From NCBI RefSeq assembly GCF_003014485.1, contig NZ_PYGA01000014.1:1-64000 (forward strand): DNA of 64,000 nucleotides, read 5' to 3'. The notes under the pieces are model-generated. The model had not been told where the DNA came from, did no database searches, and saw only the letters and a program-made list of their open reading frames with translations. Of this stretch, positions 42,139 through 50,846 are shown piece after piece. Every line of letters begins with the position of its first letter. Within the stretch, counting starts at the first letter, position 1. The DNA comes from Murinocardiopsis flavida. Lineage in GTDB: Bacteria > Actinomycetota > Actinomycetes > Streptosporangiales > Streptosporangiaceae. Made by a program: the position numbers and the translations under genes.

Positions 42139-42870
42139 GTGGCAACTCAGCTCAATGCTTCGGAGACCCGGGCGTTCCGCGAGGCGATCGGGGTCGAGCT
42201 CGACCCGAAGGTCCTGGCGCGGGCGCTCACGCACCGCTCCTACGCCTACGAGAAGGGCGGCCTGCCCACCAACGAGCGCCTGGAGTTCCTCGGCGACTCC
42301 GTGCTCGGCCTGGTGGTCACCGACACCCTGTTCCGCGGCCACCCCGACCTCCCCGAAGGGCAGCTGGCGAAGCTCCGCGCCGCGGTGGTCAACATGCGCG
42401 CCCTCGCGGGGGTCGCCCGCGGGCTGGGCATCGGCCGCTACATCCGGCTGGGCCGCGGCGAGGAGGGCACCGGCGGGCGCGACAAGGCGTCCATCCTCGC
42501 CGACACCCTTGAGGCCATCATCGGCGCGGTCTACCTCGACCGCGGGCTCGACCACGCCTCCGATCTGGTGCACCGCCTCTTCGACCCGCTGATCGCCACC
42601 GCCTCGGGGCTCGGCGCCGGGCTCGACTGGAAGACGTCCCTCCAGGAGCTCACGGCGTCGGAGCTGCTCGGCGTGCCCGAGTACCACGTCGACGAGAGCG
42701 GCCCCGACCACCAGAAGACCTTCCGCGCCACGGTGCTCGTCGCGGGGCAGAGCCACGGCTCCGGCGAGGGCCGCAGCAAGAAGGAGGCGGAGCAGCAGGC
42801 CGCCGAATCGGCGTGGAAGGCCATCCGGGCCCAGTCCGAGGCGCGCGCCGCCGACGGCGACGCCGGGTAG
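42139..42870 (+). CDS. rnc: Ribonuclease III
   Basis: A 243-residue double-strand-specific endoribonuclease. The catalytic signature [15 protein letters not shown] carries the Mg-binding Glu and Asp, and [15 protein letters not shown] gives the second acidic pair. A C-terminal double-stranded-RNA-binding domain begins [19 protein letters not shown] 42139 follows GAAGG. It processes rRNA and mRNA. mutM follows after nine bases, so they share a transcript. Confidence 0.95.
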   Translation: MATQLNASETRAFREAIGVELDPKVLARALTHRSYAYEKGGLPTNERLEFLGDSVLGLVVTDTLFRGHPDLPEGQLAKLRAAVVNMRALAGVARGLGIGRYIRLGRGEEGTGGRDKASILADTLEAIIGAVYLDRGLDHASDLVHRLFDPLIATASGLGAGLDWKTSLQELTASELLGVPEYHVDESGPDHQKTFRATVLVAGQSHGSGEGRSKKEAEQQAAESAWKAIRAQSEARAADGDAG

Positions 42871-42879
42871 CGGCCCCCG

Positions 42880-43749
42880 ATGCCAGAACTCCCCGAGGTC
42901 GAAGTGGTCCGGCGCGGGCTCGACCCATGGGTCGCCGGCCGCGGTGTCGGTGCCGTGCGGGTGCTGCATCCGCGCGCTGTCCGCAGGCACGCCGCCGGCG
43001 GCGGCGACTTCACCGCCCGGTTGGCCGGCCGGACCATCGACGGTGTGGCGCGGCGCGGCAAGTACCTGTGGCTGCCGCTCGACTCCGGCGAGGCGCTGCT
43101 GGCGCACCTGGGCATGAGCGGCCAGTTGCTGGTGAAGACCCCCGACGCCGACGCTGAACGGCACCTGCGGGTGCGCCTCGACCTCGAAACCGGCGGCAAC
43201 GGCGTCCGGTTCGTCGACCAGCGCACCTTCGGCCACCTCATGGTCGCCCCGCTCGCGGCCGACGACGCGGGGGCGGCGCTGCCGACCCCCATCGCGCACA
43301 TCGCGCGCGATCCGGTCGACCCGCTGTTCGACGACGACGCTTTCAGCACGGCGCTGCGGCGCCGCCGCACCGGGTTGAAGCGCGCGCTGCTCGACCAGTC
43401 GCTGATCAGCGGTATCGGCAACATCTACGCCGACGAAGCCCTGTGGCGCGCCGAACTGCACTGGGCCCGGCCGACGGAGACCCTGCGCACGGCGCAGGTC
43501 GCCGCCGTCCTCGCCGCGGTCCGCGCGGTGCTGGCCGAAGCGCTCGACGCGGGCGGCACCTCCTTCGACAGCCTGTACGTGAACGTCAACGGCGAGAGCG
43601 GCTACTTCGAGCGCGGCTTGCAGGCGTACGGCCGCCGCGACCGGCCGTGCGCCCGCTGCGGTGCGCCGATCCGCCGCGAGGTGTTCATGAACCGCTCCTC
43701 CTACAGCTGCCCCCGCTGCCAGCCGGCTCCGCGCCGGGCGCGGTACTGA
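42880..43749 (+). CDS. mutM: Formamidopyrimidine-DNA glycosylase (Fpg/MutM)
   Basis: A 289-residue base-excision repair glycosylase/lyase removing 8-oxoguanine. The N-terminal catalytic Pro and Glu ([13 protein letters not shown]), HLGMSGQL, the helix-two-turn-helix [20 protein letters not shown], and a C-terminal zinc finger ([25 protein letters not shown] positions, four Cys) are intact. ATG 42880 is fixed by the required N-terminal Pro. Confidence 0.97.
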   Translation: MPELPEVEVVRRGLDPWVAGRGVGAVRVLHPRAVRRHAAGGGDFTARLAGRTIDGVARRGKYLWLPLDSGEALLAHLGMSGQLLVKTPDADAERHLRVRLDLETGGNGVRFVDQRTFGHLMVAPLAADDAGAALPTPIAHIARDPVDPLFDDDAFSTALRRRRTGLKRALLDQSLISGIGNIYADEALWRAELHWARPTETLRTAQVAAVLAAVRAVLAEALDAGGTSFDSLYVNVNGESGYFERGLQAYGRRDRPCARCGAPIRREVFMNRSSYSCPRCQPAPRRARY

Positions 43750-43845
43750 GCGGCGCGGCTGCGGTGTGCGGGGCTGCCGGTGCCCGTGTGCGCCGGGGGC
43801 CCGGTGCCGGGGCGGCCGAAACCCATCTGCGCGCAAGGAAGACAA

Positions 43846-44130
43846 ATGAGTCCGTCTGGTGACATCCGGTTGACAGCGTGGGTGCGCGGCACCGTCCAGG
43901 GGGTGGGTTTCCGCTGGTGGGTGCGGTCGCGGGCGTTGGAGCTGGGGCTCACCGGCGCCGCGACCAACCTCGCCGACGGCCGCGTCGAGGTGGTCGCCGA
44001 AGGGCCGCGCGAATCCTGCGAGCACCTTCTCCACCTGCTGAAGGAGGGGGCGACCCCGGGTTCGGTCGCGTCCGTGGGACAACGTTGGACGAACGCAGAG
44101 GGGGCCTTTTCCGGTTTTGCGGAACGTTGA
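43846..44130 (+). CDS. acyP: Acylphosphatase
   Basis: A 94-residue acylphosphatase with [23 protein letters not shown] (catalytic Arg) and [17 protein letters not shown] (catalytic Asn). It hydrolyses acyl phosphates. ATG 43846 follows AAGGAAG. It precedes the microprotein and smc, a conserved order. Confidence 0.93.
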   Translation: MSPSGDIRLTAWVRGTVQGVGFRWWVRSRALELGLTGAATNLADGRVEVVAEGPRESCEHLLHLLKEGATPGSVASVGQRWTNAEGAFSGFAER

Positions 44131-44485
44131 GTACCATGGGAGGGCGACGCGGTTCGTCTTACTCAGGATGCGCGCTCATCCGTGCCGCGGCGGCGATCAG
44201 TAGCAGCGCCGTCGTGCGTACAGCGTCCTCCCACACAGGGGAGGCCCCACCGGGGGATGCCATCCACGTTCCGTGCGCTGCACGCTGCCTTGTTACTGTC
44301 TGTAATTAGGTGTGTGCACAAATATCTGACAACCTTGACCAGCGGCTCGCATGGTGAGATTCTGGAAAGCCAACCGCGCGACTTATTTGTCCTGCGTGCG
44401 CGGTCGTTCGCTTTTCGACCGCGCAACACGCGTCTCTTCGTGCGGCCACACCAAATCTGGTCACTCAGTGTGGAGGACCCGCATC
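44131..44485 (+). promoter_or_regulatory. AT-rich leader and promoter region before the coiled-coil microprotein
   Basis: This 355-base gap is markedly poorer in GC than its flanks from about 44270. Two small hairpins after acyP (CCTCCC/GGGAGG and CCCC/GGGG, near 44228-44260) may end that gene. TTGACC (44335-44340), a 17-base spacer and GATTCT (44358-44363) form a good promoter. Downstream, TGCGCGGTCG (44397-44406) pairs perfectly with 44416-44425 in the 5' leader. No ORF is convincing. Confidence 0.55.
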
Positions 44486-44677
44486 ATGGCGAAGGCTCTG
44501 TTCGGCCACGTCGGAGGCCCTGACCCCCGTATGGTTCAGGAAATGCGTCGACTGCAAAAACGAGTCCAGGACCTTGAAGCCGAAGTCGGCCGACTTCAGG
44601 CCAACAACGACCAGCTTTCCGCGGCCGTCGTCGACGTCGCCGTCAGCGCGGCCGACCGCGAGCCCGCGCTCGCCTAG
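44486..44677 (+). CDS. Conserved coiled-coil microprotein upstream of smc
   Basis: A 63-residue protein, MAKALFGHVGGPDPRMVQEM followed by a heptad-patterned helix (RRLQKRVQDLEAEVGRLQ) and an acidic Ala/Val-rich tail. No catalytic motif or membrane segment is visible. I recall close relatives at the same place, ahead of smc, in other actinobacteria, including the same MAKALxGxVGGxDPRM opening. A coiled-coil this short would dimerise or cap a partner. Start ATG 44486 is supported by the conserved opening. No function is assigned. Confidence 0.8.
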   Translation: MAKALFGHVGGPDPRMVQEMRRLQKRVQDLEAEVGRLQANNDQLSAAVVDVAVSAADREPALA

Positions 44678-44980
44678 CAGTACCGCAGCAGCCGATCAAG
44701 GGGCGCCTGATCCACGGGTGGCGTCCCTGAGGCGGCCCCCCGGTGGAGTCCCTCCCCGCCCGCCACGGCTGCGCCCCGTACGACCACCACCACCGCCGGA
44801 TCGCGGCCCGCGCTTCCCCCGCGCACCCGCCATCACGGCGCCGTTCGGGCGTCCGCCGCCCGGCCGGCGCGGATTCCCGCAGCACAACGGCTGCGCCGCG
44901 CCCCTCATCTGAGCACACGCCCGCGCTGTTCGTGGCACCCTTGTTCCGGTGCGGACCGGAACAGAGGGGAGAGCCAGGGC
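44678..44980 (+). other. Gap before smc with no recognised feature
   Basis: A 303-base GC-rich stretch. I see no convincing ORF, repeat or promoter; only the smc ribosome-binding site GGGGAGAG shortly before 44981. It may hold the untranslated leader of smc. Confidence 0.4.
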
Positions 44981-47900
44981 GTGTACCTGAAGAATCTGAC
45001 GCTGCGCGGATTCAAGTCCTTCGCGTCGGCCACCACCCTCCGGTTCGAACCGGGTATCACCTGCGTGGTGGGGCCCAACGGCTCCGGCAAGTCCAACGTC
45101 GTCGACGCGCTCGCCTGGGTCATGGGGGAGCAGGGCGCCAAGTCGCTGCGCGGCGGCAAGATGGAGGACGTCATCTTCGCGGGGACCTCCTCGCGTGCCG
45201 CGCTGGGGCGCGCCGAGGTCAGCCTGACCATCGACAACTCCGACGGCGCCCTGCCCATCGACTACTCCGAGGTCACGATCCGGCGGACCATGTTCCGCAA
45301 CGGCGGCTCCGAGTACGCCATCAACGGCGACACCTGCCGCCTCCTCGACATCACCGACCTCCTCAGCGACTCCGGTATCGGCCGCGAGATGCACGTCATC
45401 GTCGGCCAGGGCCAGCTCGACACCGTCCTGCACGCCGGCCCCGAGGAGCGCCGCGCCCTCATCGAGGAGGCGGCCGGGATCCTCAAGCACCGCAAGCGCA
45501 AAGAGAAGGCGCTGCGCAAGCTCGACGCCATGCAGGGCAACCTCGACCGGGTCACCGACCTCACCAACGAGCTGCGCCGCCAGCTCAAGCCGCTGGGCCG
45601 CCAGGCGGAGCTCGCCCGGCGCGCCGCGGTCATCCAGGCCGAGCTGCGCGACGCCCGGCTGCGGCTGCTCGCCGACGACATCCTCACCCTGCGCGAGCAG
45701 CTGGAGAAGGAGGAGGCCGACGAGTCCGCGGTGCGCGAGCGCCGCGGGGCCGCCGAGCGGTCCCTCGCGGACGCCCAGGCCAGGGAGACCCACCTCGACA
45801 CCGCCGCCGCCGAGGCCGCCCCGATGCTGGCCCGCGCCCAGGACGCCTACCACGGGCTGTCGCGGATCAAGGAGCGGCTGAACTCCGTCGCCGGTATCGC
45901 CGCCGAACGGCACGGCCACCTCGCCGCCGACACCGGCGAGGAGCAGCGCGGCCGCGACCCCGAGGAACTCGAACTGGAGGCCGAAGAGGTCCGCGCCCAG
46001 GAGGAGGAGCTCCTGGAGCGGCTCGAGGAGGCGCGCGAAGGGCTGGGCAGGTCCGTCGCCGCGCGGACCGGCGCCGAGGACGCCCTTAAGGCCGAGGAGA
46101 AGCGCATCGCGGCCGCCGCCCGGGCGGCGGCCGACCGCCGCGAGGGCCTGGCCAAGCTCCGCGGCCGGGTCGACTCGCTGCGCAGCAAGGTCGCCGCGAG
46201 TGAGGCCGAGGCCGAGCGGCTGGACCAGGCGTCCGTCGAGGCGCGCGAGCGCGCCGAGATCGCCCAGGCCGAGTACGAGACCGCCGCCGAGGAGTCCGCG
46301 GGGCTCGACGAGGGCGACGCCGAGCTCGACTCGGCGGCGGAGGCCGCCAAGGCTGCGCTCGCCGCGGCCGACTCCGCGCTCGGCGAGCTGCGCGACGCGT
46401 ACTCGACCGCCGAGCGCGAGCGCGCCGCGCTGGCGGCCCGCAAGGAAGCCCTGGAAATGGGGCTGAACCGCAAGGACGGCGCGGGCGCTTTGCTCGCCGC
46501 CGCCGACCGTCTTCCCGGGCTGCTGGGCTCGCTGGCGGCGCTGGCGCAGGTCGAGCCGGGCTACGAGACCGCGGTCGCGGCGGCGCTGGGCGCCACCTCC
46601 GACGCGGTGGCCGTCGACGGCGCCGACGCCGCCGCCGCGGCCCTCGCGCTGCTCAAGAGCGACGACGCCGGCCGCGCCGGGATCGTCCTCGCCGGCACCG
46701 ACCCCGCCACCGACCGCTCGCACTGGCCGGATCCCCCCGAGGGCCTGCGCTACGCGGTCGACACGGTGGCGCCACCCGCCGCGCTCGCCCCCGCGCTGTC
46801 GCTGCTGCTCGACCGGGTCGTGGTCGCCGACGATCCCGCCCAGGCGCGCGCGGTGGTCGCCGCCGACCCCGGGCTCCGCGCGGTCACCCGCGACGGCGAC
46901 CTCTTCGCGGCGGCGTTCGTGCACGGCGGCTCCGCGACGGCGCCGAGCCTGCTCGAAGTCCAGGCGGCGGTGGACGAGGCCGCCGAGAGCCTCGAGGCGG
47001 CGGTCGCCGCGTGCAAGCGCACAGAGGCCGACCTCGACGACGCCAAGCGCGAGCGGGGCGCCGCGGCGGCGGAGGCCGAGGAGCTGACCGCGCGCCGGCG
47101 CACCGCCGACAAGCGCCGCAACGAGGTCGCCGGGCAGGTGGGCAAGCTCGGCGGGCAGGCCAGGTCGGCGGCGTCGGAGGTCGAGCGCTACACCGCCGCC
47201 GCAGCCCGCGCCGGCCAGGGGCGCGAGACCGACCTCGCCCAGTTGGAGGAGTTGCAGGAGCGGCTCGCCGAGGCGGAGGCCGAGCCGGCCGAGGACGGCG
47301 AGCCGGGCACCGACCGGCGCGACGCCCTCGCCGAGAGCGCCTCCGAGGCGCGCGCCCAGGAGATGGAGGCCCGCCTGGCGGTGCGCACAGCGGAGGAGCG
47401 GGCGCGCTCCATCGCCGGGCGCGCCGACAGCCTCATCCGGGCGGCGGTCACCGAGCGCCAGGCGCGCGAGCGCGCCGCCGAGCGCAGGGAGCGCCGCCGG
47501 CTCCAGTCGCGCATCGCCGCTGCGGTGCGGCAAGGGGCGGGCGAGGCGCTGGAGCGCATCGACGCCTCACTCGCCGCCGCCGACTCCGAGCGCAAGGACG
47601 CCGAGGCGGCCCGCGACGCACGCGACGCCGAGCTGAAGACCGTCCGGGCGCGGGTCCGCGAACTGTCGGTGGAACTGGAGAAGCTGCTCAACGTCGTGCA
47701 CGGCAGCGAGGTGGCGCGCGCCGAGCGCAGGCTGCGGCTGGAGCAGCTGGAGCAGAAGTCCGTCGACGAACTCGGGGTCGACGTCGACTCGCTGCTCGCC
47801 GAGTACGGGCCGCGCGTCCCCGTCCCGCCGGTCGACGGCGAGGGCGACGACGCGGGGGTGCCCGTCCCCTACGTCCGCGAGGTGCAGGTCAAACGCGCGA

Positions 47901-48529
47901 AGGCGGCCGAGCGCCAGCTCAACCAGCTCGGCAGGATCAACCCGCTGGCGCTGGAGGAGTTCGCGGCGCTGGAGGAGCGGCACGCCTTCCTCACGACCCA
48001 GCTCGAAGACCTCAAGAAGACCCGCCGCGACCTGCTGACCGTCGTCAAGGAGGTCGACGACCGGGTGCAGGAGGTGTTCTCCGCGGCGTTCGCCGACGTC
48101 GAGCGCGAGTTCGCGGGGATCTTCGGGCGGCTGTTCCCCGGCGGCGAGGGGAAGCTGATCCTCACCGCGCCCGACGACATGCTCGCCACCGGCATCGAGG
48201 TCGAGGCCCGCCCCCCGGGCAAGAAGGTGAAGCGGCTCTCGCTGCTCTCCGGCGGCGAGCGCTCGCTGACGGCCGTGGCGTTCCTCGCGGCGATCTTCAA
48301 GGCGCGCCCGTCGCCGTTCTACGTCATGGACGAGGTGGAGGCGGCGCTCGACGACACCAACCTGCAACGGCTCCTGGTGATCTTCGAGGAGCTGCGCTCG
48401 GCGTCGCAGCTCATCGTCATCACCCACCAGAAGCGCACCATGGAGGCCGGGGACGCGCTCTACGGCGTGACCATGCAGGGCGATGGGATTTCGCAGGTCA
48501 TCAGCCAGAAACTGGTCCGCCCGCGGTGA
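44981..48529 (+). CDS. smc: Chromosome segregation protein SMC
   Basis: A 1182-residue SMC ATPase. N-terminal head: LKNLTLRGFKSFASATTLRF, Walker A GPNGSGKSN and the Q-loop VMGEQGAKSLRGGKM. Long coiled coils flank a hinge at about residues 500-650 (LPGLLGSLAALAQVEPGYETAVAAALG). C-terminal head: signature LLSGGERSLTAVAFLAA and Walker B VMDEVEAALDD. It forms the ring that compacts and separates sister chromosomes with ScpAB. GTG 44981 fits the conserved start. It ends 50 bases before a cobalamin riboswitch. Confidence 0.97.
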   Translation: MYLKNLTLRGFKSFASATTLRFEPGITCVVGPNGSGKSNVVDALAWVMGEQGAKSLRGGKMEDVIFAGTSSRAALGRAEVSLTIDNSDGALPIDYSEVTIRRTMFRNGGSEYAINGDTCRLLDITDLLSDSGIGREMHVIVGQGQLDTVLHAGPEERRALIEEAAGILKHRKRKEKALRKLDAMQGNLDRVTDLTNELRRQLKPLGRQAELARRAAVIQAELRDARLRLLADDILTLREQLEKEEADESAVRERRGAAERSLADAQARETHLDTAAAEAAPMLARAQDAYHGLSRIKERLNSVAGIAAERHGHLAADTGEEQRGRDPEELELEAEEVRAQEEELLERLEEAREGLGRSVAARTGAEDALKAEEKRIAAAARAAADRREGLAKLRGRVDSLRSKVAASEAEAERLDQASVEARERAEIAQAEYETAAEESAGLDEGDAELDSAAEAAKAALAAADSALGELRDAYSTAERERAALAARKEALEMGLNRKDGAGALLAAADRLPGLLGSLAALAQVEPGYETAVAAALGATSDAVAVDGADAAAAALALLKSDDAGRAGIVLAGTDPATDRSHWPDPPEGLRYAVDTVAPPAALAPALSLLLDRVVVADDPAQARAVVAADPGLRAVTRDGDLFAAAFVHGGSATAPSLLEVQAAVDEAAESLEAAVAACKRTEADLDDAKRERGAAAAEAEELTARRRTADKRRNEVAGQVGKLGGQARSAASEVERYTAAAARAGQGRETDLAQLEELQERLAEAEAEPAEDGEPGTDRRDALAESASEARAQEMEARLAVRTAEERARSIAGRADSLIRAAVTERQARERAAERRERRRLQSRIAAAVRQGAGEALERIDASLAAADSERKDAEAARDARDAELKTVRARVRELSVELEKLLNVVHGSEVARAERRLRLEQLEQKSVDELGVDVDSLLAEYGPRVPVPPVDGEGDDAGVPVPYVREVQVKRAKAAERQLNQLGRINPLALEEFAALEERHAFLTTQLEDLKKTRRDLLTVVKEVDDRVQEVFSAAFADVEREFAGIFGRLFPGGEGKLILTAPDDMLATGIEVEARPPGKKVKRLSLLSGGERSLTAVAFLAAIFKARPSPFYVMDEVEAALDDTNLQRLLVIFEELRSASQLIVITHQKRTMEAGDALYGVTMQGDGISQVISQKLVRPR

Positions 48530-48571
48530 ACCGCGCCGCGCCCGGCACCCACTGACACCGGACAAAACGGT

Positions 48572-48577
48572 TAGAGT
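48572..48577 (+). promoter_or_regulatory. -10 of the btuFC transcript
   Basis: TAGAGT matches TANNNT and lies just upstream of the riboswitch, so the RNA would start near 48584. The -35 is unclear. Confidence 0.55.
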
Positions 48578-48584
48578 GGCGAGG

Positions 48585-48745
48585 TCGGGTGCCGCGCAAC
48601 GGCGGCGCCGACCGCCCTGTGTGAGCGAAGTCCGGTGCGAATCCGGCGCTGTCCCGCAACTGTGGATCCCGCTGAACAGCGGGACGAGCCAGGCCGCCTC
48701 CCACAGGGCGCCGACGCCAGCTGTCCTCGTGGGAAGGGCAGTCCG
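48585..48745 (+). ncRNA. Cobalamin riboswitch
   Basis: The conserved core is visible: AAGTCCGGTGCGAATCCGG followed by GCTGTCCCGCAACTGT (48628-48663), then GACGAGCCAGGCCGCC (48683-48698). These are the AdoCbl riboswitch consensus pieces, GGTGCGAATCC, CCCGCAACTGT and GAGCCAGG. It precedes btuF by about 60 bases, as expected for control by cobalamin, probably by hiding the btuF ribosome-binding site. Exact ends are approximate. Confidence 0.93.
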
Positions 48746-48799
48746 TCGCCTGGTGCGAACGGGCTCCTCTGCACACGCCGCCGTCCATGAAGGAGTCCC

Positions 48800-49750
48800 G
48801 TGCGTACCCGCACCGCCCTCAGCGTTCCGATCGCCGCCCTCGCGGCCGCCCTCACCCTCTCCGCCTGCGGCGGCGGAGGCCAGGATGCCGAGCCCGAGCA
48901 AAAGGCCACCGAGGGCTTCCCCGTCACCGTGGAGCACGCCGGCGGAGAGCAGCAGCTGAAGATCGACGCCAAGCCCGAGCGGATCGTCTCGCTGTCGGCG
49001 ACGGCGACCGAGATGCTGTTCGACATCGGCGCCGGCGAGCAGGTCGAGGCCGCCGACCAGACCTCGAACTTCCCGGAGGAGGCGCCCACCGAGAAGGACC
49101 TGTCGGCGTTCACCCCGAGCGTGGAGGCCATCACCGAGTTCGAGCCCGACCTCGTGGTGCTCTCCGACGACATGGACGGCATCGCGGCGAAGCTGAAGAA
49201 GGTCAAGACCCCCGTCCTGCACCTGCCGGCCGCGACCACCCTGGACGACACCTACGAGCAGATGCGCACCCTCGGCGCCGCCACCGGGCACGCGGACGAG
49301 GCCGAGAAGCGCACCGGGGAGATCGAGGAGCGGCTCACCGAGATCGCCGACGACGCCAAGAAGGAGATCGGCGGCGAGAAGCTGAGCTACTACCACGAGC
49401 TCGACGACCAGATGTTCTCCATCACGTCCAAGACCTACGCCGGGGAGGTCTACGGCCTCTTCGGCCTGACCAACATCGCCGACGAGGCCAAGGAGCAGGC
49501 CGGGGGCTACCCGCAGCTGTCGGCGGAGTTCATCGTGGAGCAGGACCCCGACCTCATCGTCCTCAGCGAGGGCGGCGACAAGGCGGTCGAGGAGCTCGAA
49601 GGGCGGCCGGCGTTCGACACCATCGGCGCCGTCGAGAACGACGAGATCGCGCAGATCGACGGCGACCTGTCGTCGCGCTGGGGGCCGCGCGTCGTGGACT
49701 TCGCCGAGCAGGTGTCCGAGGCCGCTGTCGCGGCAGCGGAGAAGAACTAG
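48800..49750 (+). CDS. btuF: Cobalamin ABC transporter substrate-binding lipoprotein
   Basis: A 316-residue class III binding protein: signal ending in lipobox-like LSAC, then the two-lobed fold with PERIVSLSATATEMLFDIGAG, VEAITEFEPDLVVLS, PVLHLPAATTLDDTYEQMRTLG and FIVEQDPDLIVLSEGG. By motif alone it could be a haem or siderophore binder; the riboswitch directly upstream fixes cobalamin or a precursor as ligand. GTG 48800 follows GAAGGAG. Confidence 0.92.
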   Translation: MRTRTALSVPIAALAAALTLSACGGGGQDAEPEQKATEGFPVTVEHAGGEQQLKIDAKPERIVSLSATATEMLFDIGAGEQVEAADQTSNFPEEAPTEKDLSAFTPSVEAITEFEPDLVVLSDDMDGIAAKLKKVKTPVLHLPAATTLDDTYEQMRTLGAATGHADEAEKRTGEIEERLTEIADDAKKEIGGEKLSYYHELDDQMFSITSKTYAGEVYGLFGLTNIADEAKEQAGGYPQLSAEFIVEQDPDLIVLSEGGDKAVEELEGRPAFDTIGAVENDEIAQIDGDLSSRWGPRVVDFAEQVSEAAVAAAEKN

Positions 49751-49753
49751 CCG

Positions 49754-50782
49754 TTGCCGCGGCGCGGATACACCTGGGCGTGGCTCGTCGCGGCGGCGGG
49801 CCTGCTGGCGGCGGTGTGCGTCGTCAGCACCGCCGCCGGCGCGGCGTCGCTCACGCCGGTCGAGATCGTCCGCGACCTGCTGGCGGGGATCGGCATCGGG
49901 GAGTCGCCGCTCGATGAGCGCCAGCACGCCGTGCTGGTGGAGCTGCGGCTGCCGCGCGTCGTCATGGGCGCCGTCGTCGGCGGGCTGCTCGCCGTCGCCG
50001 GCGCCGGCTACCAGGGTGTGTTCCGCAACCCGCTGGCAGACCCCTACCTGCTGGGCGCGGCCGGCGGCGCCGGACTGGGCGCGACCCTGGTCATCGTCTA
50101 CGGGCAGGCGCTGGAGGCGGCGGCGGGGTCGCTGATCCCGGTCGCGGCGTTCGCCGGCGCGCTGAGCGGGGTGATGCTCGCCTACGCGCTGGGCAGCCTC
50201 GCCGGGGGCGGCGGCACCGCCACCCTCCTCCTCGCGGGGGTCGCGGTGTCGTCGTTCCTGTCGGCGGTGCAGACCCTGATCCAGCAGTTCAGGATCGAGG
50301 ACCTGCGCCGCATCTACTCCTGGGTCCTGGGCGGGCTGGGCCGCGGCGGCTGGGACGACCTCGCGTCCATCGCGCCCTACGCGCTGGTCAGCGCCGCGGT
50401 GCTGATCGCGAGCGGCTACTTCCTGGACATGCTCGCGCTGGGCGACGAGAAGGCGGCGAGCCTGGGGCTGAACCCGACGGCCGTGCGGCTGGTGGTGATC
50501 ACCGCGGCGTCGCTCGCGACCGCGTGCGCCGTGTCGGTGAGCGGGCTCGTCGGCTTCGTCGGCATCGTGGTCCCGCACATCGTGCGCCGCCTCGTCGGCA
50601 GCGACTACCGGCGGGTCGTGCCGATGTCGCTGCTCCTCGGCGGGGTGTTCCTGGTCCTCATCGACATCGTGGCGCGCACCGTGATCAGCCCGGGGGAGCT
50701 GCCGCTGGGCGCGGTGACCGCCTTCCTCGGCGCACCGTTCTTCCTGGTGATCCTGCGCGCGACCCGCAACCAGCGGATCTGA
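49754..50782 (+). CDS. btuC: Cobalamin ABC transporter permease
   Basis: A 342-residue FecCD/BtuC permease with about ten hydrophobic segments and VELRLPRVVMGAVVGGLLAVAGAGYQGVFRNPLADPYLLG, plus SVSGLVGFVGIVVPHIVRRLVG near the C terminus. It begins four bases after the btuF stop; TTG 49754 is the first usable codon and has no clear ribosome-binding site, so coupling is likely. No ATPase (BtuD) follows: the next gene is ftsY. Confidence 0.9.
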   Translation: MPRRGYTWAWLVAAAGLLAAVCVVSTAAGAASLTPVEIVRDLLAGIGIGESPLDERQHAVLVELRLPRVVMGAVVGGLLAVAGAGYQGVFRNPLADPYLLGAAGGAGLGATLVIVYGQALEAAAGSLIPVAAFAGALSGVMLAYALGSLAGGGGTATLLLAGVAVSSFLSAVQTLIQQFRIEDLRRIYSWVLGGLGRGGWDDLASIAPYALVSAAVLIASGYFLDMLALGDEKAASLGLNPTAVRLVVITAASLATACAVSVSGLVGFVGIVVPHIVRRLVGSDYRRVVPMSLLLGGVFLVLIDIVARTVISPGELPLGAVTAFLGAPFFLVILRATRNQRI

Positions 50783-50846
50783 GCGGCCCGCGCCGCACGC
50801 GCGCGGTGGCCGCCGCGGGCCGCTCTTCTGGGAGACTGGACGCGCT

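Noticed and set aside
44131-44485. AT-rich stretch as a mobile-element insertion
   Set aside because: No terminal inverted repeats, target duplications or transposase fragments; it is better read as a promoter and leader.
48800-49750. Iron-siderophore or haem binding protein
   Set aside because: The sequence alone allows it, but a cobalamin riboswitch directly upstream fixes the pathway.
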